Part shown: in pieces, positions 7,693 to 12,908 of the stretch
Layout of the letters: every line of letters starts with the position of its first letter
Numbering within the stretch: position 1 is the stretch's first letter
Assembly (NCBI GenBank): GCA_964595075.1
Contig: CAZQNT010000006.1
Coordinates: 1 to 35,811 of the forward strand
Origin: JAHJFW01 sp964595075
Lineage (GTDB): Bacteria; Patescibacteriota; Patescibacteriia; 2-12-FULL-60-25
DNA length: 35,811 nt
Reading direction: 5' to 3'
The notes under the pieces: model-generated
Told to the model about the DNA's origin: nothing
Databases searched by the model: none
Seen by the model: only the letters and a program-made list of their open reading frames with translations
Made by a program: the position numbers and the translations under genes

Positions 7693-8311
7693 ATATTTTT
7701 TCAAAAGCTCCTACTGCGTCGCGCTGGAACATGACGGTCGGCGCGTTAACCACGTCAACGAGATTCAACGTGTTCGCGGTCACCAATTTGATCGAAGCGA
7801 TATTGCGAACCATGCGAAGCAACGACGGATTTGAGGATGGAATGACGAATAGCGTTCTTTTTCCGAGCGGCAACTTTTTGATCATGGTTGCGGCAAACTT
7901 AGTTTTCGGTTCTGCGAACGTAGGCGGCTCAAGCACCAAGAATTTTTTATCGGCGACTTTATCCGATAGCGCCATAAAGAGAGCCGAGCGTTTCAACTTT
8001 TTGTTGACCTTGACGCTGAAATTACGCTCTTTGCGCGGACCGTGCGTAATGCCTCCGCCGACCCATTGCGGCGAGCGGATTGAACCTTGGCGCGCGCGGC
8101 CGGTGCCCTTTTGTTTCCACGGCTTTTTTCCGCCTCCGCTGACTTCGCCCTTGGTCTTGGTATGCCCCGTGTTCTTTCGGGCGTTCGCCTGTTGCGCGAT
8201 TACGACTTCGTGAACCAGTGCCGGCTTGACTTTCACGCCGAAAAACTTTGGATTCAAATCCATTTTTCCCGTCTCTTGTCCTTCCTGATTGTATATATTG
8301 ACTGATGGCAT
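7679..8311 (-). CDS. rplD: 50S ribosomal protein L4
   Basis: L4 reaches into the exit tunnel and in some bacteria represses the S10 operon. The 210-residue product has the tunnel loop signature GGGKKPWKQKGTGRARQGSI at about residues 58-77 and PQWVGGGITHGPRKERNF. Length is normal. It starts 4 bases after the rplC stop. Confidence 0.97.
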   Translation of the reverse strand: MPSVNIYNQEGQETGKMDLNPKFFGVKVKPALVHEVVIAQQANARKNTGHTKTKGEVSGGGKKPWKQKGTGRARQGSIRSPQWVGGGITHGPRKERNFSVKVNKKLKRSALFMALSDKVADKKFLVLEPPTFAEPKTKFAATMIKKLPLGKRTLFVIPSSNPSLLRMVRNIASIKLVTANTLNLVDVVNAPTVMFQRDAVGAFEKIYGTI

Positions 8312-8315
8312 ATCT

Positions 8316-8918
8316 TTATACGCTTCGAAGTTCGATAACGGCGTTTCGCGCTCCCGGAACCGCGCCTTTCACGGCGAGAATACCGTTGTCGCGAATTTCC
8401 ATGACTTCCAAATTCTTTACGGTTACAACGTCTCCGCCCATGCGTCCCGGTTTTCTAGTCCCCTTCAACACATGCTGAAGACCGCCGGCGCCGGAAGATC
8501 CAGGCATGCGCTGCTGGTCCTCGTGGCCGTGAGTCGCTGGCGATCCGTGGAAACCGTGACGTTTAACTACGCCTTGAAACCCTTTTCCCTTTGAGGTTCC
8601 GGTAACTTCAATCACGTCTCCAGGTGAAAATTTGGTCGCCTCGATATTGTCTCCGCGCTTATACGCGTCGGTTTCAACCGTTCGAAATTCACGCAAAACC
8701 TGAAACTTGGGCAAATCCTTCAAATGAGCTTCCTGCGGCTTCGCAAGCTTTCGGGCAGGAAGAAAGCCAACCTGAACGGCTTGATATCCGTCGGGCTCCG
8801 ATTGTTTAACCTGTGTGACCATGCAGGGCCCGGCCTGGAGTAAAGTAACGGGAACAACCGTCCCATCGGGACGGAATACCTGTGACATTTCAAGTTTTTT
8901 AGCAAGAATGAATTTCAT
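8316..8918 (-). CDS. rplC: 50S ribosomal protein L3
   Basis: L3 is one of the first proteins to bind 23S rRNA, near the peptidyl transferase centre. The 200-residue product begins MKFILAKKLEMSQVFRPDGT and has the signature GKGFQGVVKRHGFHGSPATHG and RMPGSSGAGGLQHVLKGTRK. It is the first gene after a 291-base intergenic leader that separates it from rpsJ, so it may be controlled separately from tuf-rpsJ. Confidence 0.97.
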   Translation of the reverse strand: MKFILAKKLEMSQVFRPDGTVVPVTLLQAGPCMVTQVKQSEPDGYQAVQVGFLPARKLAKPQEAHLKDLPKFQVLREFRTVETDAYKRGDNIEATKFSPGDVIEVTGTSKGKGFQGVVKRHGFHGSPATHGHEDQQRMPGSSGAGGLQHVLKGTRKPGRMGGDVVTVKNLEVMEIRDNGILAVKGAVPGARNAVIELRSV

Positions 8919-9209
8919 ACATCCGACCGATCTACGCAGAGAGGCCGGGAGCAGGAACGCATCGAAAGATACGGTCTAGCTTCCGGCCTCTGCAGCGAAC
9001 AAAGGCGCTCATAAATTGTATTATCAGCTGCAAATTCGTTTCTATGGCAGGGAGGTTATGTCATGACGATCGCGATCGCTGGCGATGTTTGATCGAGCGA
9101 GGCTCGACCGACAACTTACTCCTTGTGAAACGGATCCGCAGGGAACGAAACCTCCTTAACTTCCCTCACCGACTTTCGACTTTACAGACTTTACGAACTT
9201 TCGACTACC
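8919..9209 (-). promoter_or_regulatory. Structured leader between rpsJ and rplC
   Basis: This 291-base stretch carries no protein gene, whereas rpsJ and rplC are normally close together. Read on the minus strand it begins with a degenerate GACTTTC/GACTTTAC repeat (9171-9209), has an AAGGAGG at about 9150 that could pair with AACCTCC near 9052, a hairpin GGTCGAGC/GCTCGATC at about 9090-9108, and just before rplC a large hairpin with arms GCAGAGGCCGG (8984-8994) and CCGGCCTCTCTGC (8935-8947). The latter encloses a second stem, CGTATC-TTTC-GATGCG. The layout suggests an autoregulatory ribosomal protein leader, but no known family was recognised. Confidence 0.5.
9171..9209. repeat. Degenerate GACTTTC / GACTTTAC repeat
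   Basis: Four consecutive copies of GACTTT or AACTTT with 1-3 variable bases between them lie immediately after the rpsJ stop. Unit spacing is 7-9 bases, similar to other short-unit arrays in the window. Confidence 0.75.
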
Positions 9210-9584
9210 CTACATTTTGATTTCCACGTCCACGCCGGCCGGAAGGTTCAAACTGGTGAGCGCGTCAATGGTTTTTGCGTTCGGATCCATTATATCGACT
9301 ATCCGCTTGTGGATCCTCATCTCGAACTGCTCTCTTGCGTTTTTATGGACGAATGTCGAGCGATTCACCGTCCACTTTTTCTTTTCAGTCGGCAGAGGCA
9401 CGGGCCCGACCACTTTCGCCCCCGTACGTTCGGCCGTGTCGATTATCGTACGAGTGGATTGGTCGATAATCTTGTGATCGTACGCTCGGATCTTGATCCG
9501 AACGCGAGAGGATGCCGCCTCTTTTGCTCCTGTGGCAGCTCCGCTCTTTGCGGGCGCTGCTGCCTTTTTAACTGCTTCGGGCAT
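9210..9584 (-). CDS. rpsJ: 30S ribosomal protein S10
   Basis: S10 is in the head of the small subunit; in other bacteria it also works as the antitermination factor NusE. The 124-residue product has an Ala/Lys-rich N-terminal extension of about 26 residues and then the full S10 domain: RVRIKIRAYDHKIIDQSTRT, GPVPLPTEKKKWTVNRSTFV and REQFEMRIHKRIVDI. It lies one base after tuf (TAAAATG), so the two are co-transcribed. Confidence 0.97.
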   Translation of the reverse strand: MPEAVKKAAAPAKSGAATGAKEAASSRVRIKIRAYDHKIIDQSTRTIIDTAERTGAKVVGPVPLPTEKKKWTVNRSTFVHKNAREQFEMRIHKRIVDIMDPNAKTIDALTSLNLPAGVDVEIKM

Positions 9585-9585
9585 T

Positions 9586-10776
9586 TTATTTGATTATTTT
9601 CGTCACGACTCCGGCGCCGACGGTCTTGCCGCCCTCGCGGATGGCGAAACGCATCTTTTCTTCCATGGCAACCGGGGTGATAAGCGTGATATTCATCTGA
9701 ACCGTGTCGCCCGGGTTTACCATGGCAACGGCTTCCGGAAGCTTGACTTCGCCCGTAACGTCCGTGGTTCGAATGTAGAATTGCGGTTTGTATCCGGTAA
9801 GGAACGGCTTGTGTCGTCCGCCTTCCTCTTTCGTAAGCGCGTATACCTCGGCCTCGAACTCGGTGTGAGGAGTGATTGAACCCGGCTTGGCAAGAACCAT
9901 TCCGCGTTCGATTTCTTCCTTCTTGATTCCGCGAAGTAAGAGTCCTGCGTTGTCTCCGGCCATTCCTTCGGTCAACTGCTTGTTGAACATTTCTATACCG
10001 GTCACGACGGTTTTGCGGGTTTCACCCAAACCGACGAGCTCCACTTCTTCGTTAATCTTCACCATTCCGCGCTCGATACGACCAGTAGCGACCGTTCCGC
10101 GGCCTTCGATGGAGAACACGTCCTCCACGGGCATGAGCAGCGGTTTGTCGGTTTCGCGAACCGGTTGCGGGATGTATTCGTCCAGCGCTTTAATGAGATC
10201 CAAAACCGGTTTTGAAGCGGCCTCATCGGACGGATTCTGGAGCGCCTTCAAAGCGGATCCGCGGATTATCGGGGCGTTGTCGCCGTCAAATTCGTATTTC
10301 TTGAGAAGATCGCGAACTTCTTGTTCGACCAAGTCGATCAACTCTGGATCGTCCACCATGTCAACTTTGTTCAAAAAGACGACAATGGCTGGAACGCCTA
10401 CCTGACGAGCCAAAAGAATGTGCTCGCGTGTTTGAGGCATGGGACCGTCGGTAGCCGCGACCACCAAAATAGCGCCATCCATCTGGGCGGCGCCCGTGAT
10501 CATATTCTTGATGTAGTCGGCGTGACCCGGGCAGTCTACGTGCGCGTAATGGCGTTTTTCCGACTCATACTCGGTATGCGCCGTGGCAATCGTAATACCG
10601 CGAGTCTTTGACTCCGGAGCTTTATCGAGTTCATCAATTCCCTTTTTCTGGGCTTTTTGCCCATGCGCGGCCAAAACGGAAAGAATCGCCGCCGTTAGCG
10701 TCGTTTTTCCGTGGTCCACGTGTCCAATCGTCCCAACGTTTACGTGGGGTTTGGAGCGTTCAAACATTTCTGCCAT
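9586..10776 (-). CDS. tuf: Elongation factor Tu
   Basis: EF-Tu is the GTPase that brings aminoacyl-tRNA to the ribosomal A site. The 396-residue product has the P-loop GHVDHGKT at residues 18-25, the switch region RGITIATAHTEYE, DCPGHADY and NKVD, followed by domains 2 and 3 (RGTVATGRIERG and GGRHKPFLTGYKPQFYIRTT). Length is normal. It heads a transcript with rpsJ from a strong promoter at 10827-10855 and is separated from the rest of the str operon by an accessory island. Confidence 0.98.
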   Translation of the reverse strand: MAEMFERSKPHVNVGTIGHVDHGKTTLTAAILSVLAAHGQKAQKKGIDELDKAPESKTRGITIATAHTEYESEKRHYAHVDCPGHADYIKNMITGAAQMDGAILVVAATDGPMPQTREHILLARQVGVPAIVVFLNKVDMVDDPELIDLVEQEVRDLLKKYEFDGDNAPIIRGSALKALQNPSDEAASKPVLDLIKALDEYIPQPVRETDKPLLMPVEDVFSIEGRGTVATGRIERGMVKINEEVELVGLGETRKTVVTGIEMFNKQLTEGMAGDNAGLLLRGIKKEEIERGMVLAKPGSITPHTEFEAEVYALTKEEGGRHKPFLTGYKPQFYIRTTDVTGEVKLPEAVAMVNPGDTVQMNITLITPVAMEEKMRFAIREGGKTVGAGVVTKIIK

Positions 10777-10826
10777 ATGAGTTGTGCAGAGTTAAAAATA
10801 ATCGCTTGGTTTTTTAAAGCTGTACG

Positions 10827-10855
10827 ACTATACCAGAACCGAAAAAATGACGCAA
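10827..10855 (-). promoter_or_regulatory. tuf promoter
   Basis: On the minus strand, TTGCGT (10850-10855), a 17-base spacer and TATAGT (10827-10832), with TG in the extended -10 position. The predicted mRNA leader is about 45 bases. This fits a strong housekeeping sigma-factor promoter for tuf-rpsJ. Confidence 0.8.
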
Positions 10856-10903
10856 GATCCAGACCATATTACGAAAATACCTATGCAGCATACGTTAGAA
10901 TAA

Positions 10904-10934
10904 TGATTTTTTACCTTATATTAGCAAAAAATCA
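10904..10934. terminator. AT-rich inverted repeat after the 10935-11306 gene
   Basis: Perfect 9-base arms TGATTTTTT and AAAAAATCA separated by 13 bases begin directly after the stop codon of the gene on the minus strand. The A and T runs make it a weak terminator usable in both directions. Confidence 0.55.
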
Positions 10935-11306
10935 TCAATCCGAAATTGGATCTATATAAAAACGTTCTTCTAACGGCATTCCATCGTCCAACGAAGAAGG
11001 CGTTTGTTTCGTCAGATCCTCGAGTCGGTTGGCGGCATCTTCCATCCTGCTTCTTACGCGCTCCGCCGCCATTTCAGCGATGGCGTTGTCTAGTTCCGAG
11101 TTCCGAGTGCCGAGTGCCGAGTTTTTTTGTGACTGAGAACTCGGAACTGAGAACTGAGAACTTTGCGTTGCCGCCTGCGTACTGAACGCCATGGCTTCGA
11201 ATTGTTCGAGCGGCATGATGACCATGGGTTCGCGGCCGGAATCGTCCGTAATAATGACGGGCATCCCGTTTTTTCTTGCGACTTCCAAAACGTGTTGAAG
11301 CGACAT
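10935..11306 (-). CDS. Small Phd-like protein carrying inverted heptamer arrays
   Basis: The function is unknown. The 123-residue product begins MSLQHVLEVARKNGMPVIIT and has a DSGREPMVIMPLEQFEAMAF segment that resembles the beta-strand/helix core of Phd/YefM-type antitoxins; similar stand-alone proteins are common in this lineage. Residues about 47-72 (QSSQFSVPSSQSQKNSALGT) are encoded by two opposed heptanucleotide arrays (11092-11122 and 11132-11164) that stay in frame. The C-terminal part is helical and charged. No toxin gene lies next to it. I start at the second ATG because a -10-like TACATA lies just upstream; the longer start is at 11327. Confidence 0.6.
   Translation of the reverse strand: MSLQHVLEVARKNGMPVIITDDSGREPMVIMPLEQFEAMAFSTQAATQSSQFSVPSSQSQKNSALGTRNSELDNAIAEMAAERVRSRMEDAANRLEDLTKQTPSSLDDGMPLEERFYIDPISD
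11092..11164. repeat. Two opposed heptanucleotide arrays inside a coding sequence
   Basis: Array one (11092-11122) has two AGTTCCG and two AGTGCCG units; array two (11132-11164) has ACTGAGA, ACTCGGA, ACTGAGA, ACTGAGA. Because AACTCGG is the complement of CCGAGTT, the arrays can pair across the T-rich spacer at 11121-11128. They are read through by the overlapping minus-strand gene. Confidence 0.88.
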
Positions 11307-11355
11307 AATACCGATATGTAACAGCATGGGACGGAAGCGGGCAAGAGGTTCGCTC

Positions 11356-11385
11356 TTGACAGCCGATCCGTTCTGTTAATAACAT
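11356..11385 (+). promoter_or_regulatory. Promoter of candidate ncRNA 1
   Basis: TTGACA (11356-11361) followed by 18 bases and TAACAT (11380-11385) on the plus strand. The -35 lies in the right arm of a small hairpin CAAGAG/CTCTTG (11342-11358). Confidence 0.6.
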
Positions 11386-11391
11386 TCTCTC

Positions 11392-11493
11392 CGGAGAGCG
11401 AGGAACGACCTCGCGGCCTCCCCCCCGGCCATTCGGGTGCGTTCCCGCTCTCCACTTCTTCCCGGACCTCCCTCTCGAGGTCCTTTTCTTTAT
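11392..11493 (+). ncRNA. Candidate small RNA 1: long hairpin with C-rich loop, plus terminator
   Basis: About 100 bases. After the promoter at 11356 comes a strong stem GGAGAGCG-A-GGAACG (11393-11407) pairing with CGTTCC-CGCTCTCC (11440-11453). The top of the stem holds a smaller GGCC/GGCC hairpin whose loop is TCCCCCCC, which could bind G-rich ribosome binding sites. A textbook intrinsic terminator follows: GGACCTC, six-base loop, GAGGTCC, then TTTTCTTT. It lacks the GGAA/GCAGCC loop expected of SRP RNA. Function unknown. Confidence 0.6.
11464..11491 (+). terminator. Intrinsic terminator of candidate RNA 1
   Basis: Perfect 7-bp stem GGACCTC/GAGGTCC with a six-base loop followed by TTTTCTTT on the plus strand. 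Confidence 0.85.
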
Positions 11494-11502
11494 CTGCCGA
11501 AA

Positions 11503-11531
11503 TTGACTTACCGGCAGCGCAATACTATTCT
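11503..11531 (+). promoter_or_regulatory. Promoter of candidate ncRNA 2
   Basis: TTGACT (11503-11508), 17-base spacer, TATTCT (11526-11531). The -35 sits inside an inverted repeat CTGCCG/CGGCAG (11495-11517) that could be an operator. The L28 promoter at 18095 has the same -10. Confidence 0.65.
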
Positions 11532-11538
11532 GCTTTAT

Positions 11539-11776
11539 GGAGAGTAGTACCCGCTCTCCTTTGGAGAATGGGGAAAAGGCGCTTAACAGACGGCAACCTT
11601 CACGACCACTAGAGTAGAAGAAGGTAGTCCGACTTAAAGAGCTGGGCAACACCTCCCCTGACATGGGGCTTTCGCTGATCATTCGCGCCGGCATTCCAGT
11701 CACGCGAGGAGCCAACTCTCCGCTATCTTCGGACCCCTGCCCTGATTTTTTCGAAGGGCCGAGGTCTTTTTTCTAA
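11539..11776 (+). ncRNA. Candidate structured RNA 2, about 190 bases plus terminator
   Basis: Starting about 8 bases after the promoter, the RNA has nested complementary segments: GGAGAGT (11539) with ACTCTCC (11715), GGAGAATG (11563) with CATTCC (11692), GGCGC (11578) with GCGCC (11685), and internal hairpins CCCC/GGGG (11655-11667) and ACCTTC/GAAGGT. The overall rod shape and length resemble 6S RNA, but I cannot identify it. RNase P and tmRNA hallmarks are absent. A terminator-like GACC...GGTC stem followed by TTTTTT ends at 11772, facing the terminator of the convergent HIT gene. Confidence 0.55.
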
Positions 11777-11804
11777 TATTAAAACGACACCTTTTGCGGC
11801 GTCG
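11777..11804 (-). terminator. Terminator of the Nudix-HIT transcript
   Basis: On the minus strand CGACGCC, loop GCAAAA, GGTGTCG, then TTTT, starting 3 bases after the stop codon of the HIT gene. It separates this unit from candidate RNA 2 on the other strand. Confidence 0.8.
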
Positions 11805-11807
11805 AAG

Positions 11808-12239
11808 TTAAGCTGGAGAAAATGCATCGCGAATTTGCTCCATAAGCGGTCGCGATATTTCCTCCGTGGACCACGCCGGTGGATTGCCTAATGTAGAATC
11901 AACCCATTCGCGACCGAAATGTATGCGCGGAGTTCTGTATCGCGGGACGATGTGCAGATGAAGCGGTAATAGCACGTTCCCCATTTGCAGGTAGTTGATG
12001 TGATCCGGACGAAACGCGGACCTGTTGCGCAAACGCATCTCATGCGCCGCCATTGCGTCACGCATGTCGCTAAGCTCTTCGTCGGTGAGTTCCGACAACA
12101 ATCTCACACCTTCGCGTCGACAAAACATGATGCAACTCCCCAGCGTGTGCTGGCGCCACGAAACCTCGATCGCCCAATAGCGATAGTTGGTTAGTGCTGC
12201 GCCTTTGTATTTGTTTTCAGGATCCCAATGACGGATCAT
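11808..12239 (-). CDS. HIT-family nucleotide-binding protein
   Basis: HIT proteins hydrolyse or transfer nucleotides such as diadenosine polyphosphates, using a histidine triad. The 143-residue product has the late motif QMGNVLLPLHLHIVPRYRTP; two histidines (94 and 96) are present but the first one of the usual triad position is replaced, so the substrate and activity are uncertain. The start ATG overlaps the Nudix stop (ATGA), giving MIRHWDPENKYKG; a longer frame upstream is rejected. The adjacent Nudix enzyme suggests a joint role in cleaning up nucleotide derivatives. Confidence 0.75.
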   Translation of the reverse strand: MIRHWDPENKYKGAALTNYRYWAIEVSWRQHTLGSCIMFCRREGVRLLSELTDEELSDMRDAMAAHEMRLRNRSAFRPDHINYLQMGNVLLPLHLHIVPRYRTPRIHFGREWVDSTLGNPPAWSTEEISRPLMEQIRDAFSPA

Positions 12240-12775
12240 AGCCCCGCATCCTTTTTCATCAAGTAGAGCGCCCAGGCGGAAAGCGTGTCGCCGGCAATGA
12301 CGCGCCCTTCTCGGACCGCCCTCTTCCAATCTGAAAGGTAGAGCCACTCAACCTCGAGATCCACTTCGGCCTCGTCGAGCTTTCGCTCTCCCTGCGTAAC
12401 GTCGCCGGCGAGGAATACGAATCCCCTGCTGCGCTGCCGACCGATACTTGGAAAAAAAGATCCGAGACAGACAAGAGATCCGGCGCGCATACCCGTCTCT
12501 TCCTCGAGTTCACGGGCGGCTGCGACTTCGATCAACTCGTCAGGCTCGACAACGCCCATCGGAAATTCGATCGACTGACATTCGGACGCGTGGCGATACT
12601 GCCTAACCAGCAGAATCCGCCTGTCGCGAATCACGATCACGATCACGTACGGCTGCCATGCATCCATGAAATACGTGTCATGCTCGAACCCACCGGGCCA
12701 CTCAAGGTGCGCACACTTGATGTCGAAGTACGGAGTTTCAAGGAGCAATTTGGTTCCATTCACTTTCGGTTTCAT
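12236..12775 (-). CDS. Nudix hydrolase, ADP-ribose pyrophosphatase-like
   Basis: Nudix enzymes cleave nucleoside diphosphates linked to another group. The 179-residue product has a complete Nudix box at residues 74-96 (G-x5-E-x7-REL-x-EE-x-GM). The preceding strand YVIVIVIRDRRILLVRQYRH and the overall length resemble ADP-ribose/ADP-sugar pyrophosphatases. A clear Shine-Dalgarno sequence GAGGTGA lies 3 bases upstream of the ATG, unlike the ribosomal genes here. It is translated together with the HIT gene through a 4-base overlap. Confidence 0.88.
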   Translation of the reverse strand: MKPKVNGTKLLLETPYFDIKCAHLEWPGGFEHDTYFMDAWQPYVIVIVIRDRRILLVRQYRHASECQSIEFPMGVVEPDELIEVAAARELEEETGMRAGSLVCLGSFFPSIGRQRSRGFVFLAGDVTQGERKLDEAEVDLEVEWLYLSDWKRAVREGRVIAGDTLSAWALYLMKKDAGL

Positions 12776-12820
12776 CTCTCACCTCGCGGAGGAGCTTACA
12801 CAGCAAATACAATGAATACA

Positions 12821-12849
12821 AACCAAAAGACGGGCGCGATGCCCGTCTT
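12821..12849 (-). terminator. Intrinsic terminator after fusA
   Basis: On the minus strand AAGACGGGC, a five-base loop and GCCCGTCTT form a perfect 9-bp stem followed by TTGGTTTG. It lies between fusA and the Nudix gene and closes the rpsL-rpsG-fusA transcript. Confidence 0.75.
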
Positions 12850-12870
12850 CCTTTCTACAAACTACTCAAC

Positions 12871-12901
12871 GGGGAGGGCGGGACAAGCCCGCCCCTACCC
12901 C
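12871..12901. repeat. Palindromic repeat GGGCGGGACAAGCCCGCCC, copy 1
   Basis: The core GGGCGGG-ACAAG-CCCGCCC is flanked by GGGGA on the left and CTACCCC on the right. It lies directly downstream of fusA. Further copies are at 18186, 20362 and, inside prmC, 26843. Confidence 0.9.
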
Positions 12902-12908
12902 CTGATTT

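Noticed and set aside
9051..9090. Small plus-strand ORF after GGGAGG at 9051
   Set aside because: It is only about nine codons long, and the G-rich sequence is better explained as part of the leader's pairing.
11074..11715. A 213-codon open frame on the minus strand over the RNA candidates
   Set aside because: It runs through promoters, terminators and palindromes of the opposite strand, has no recognisable domain, and its composition follows the stem sequences. The convergent terminators support non-coding RNA instead.
11330..11772. RNase P RNA in this region (a GAGGGAGGTCCGGG and an ACAGAA are present on the minus strand)
   Set aside because: The first conserved block is mismatched (GAGGAAAGTCCG expected), the spacing to ACAGAA is far too short, and the transcription signals point to the plus strand.
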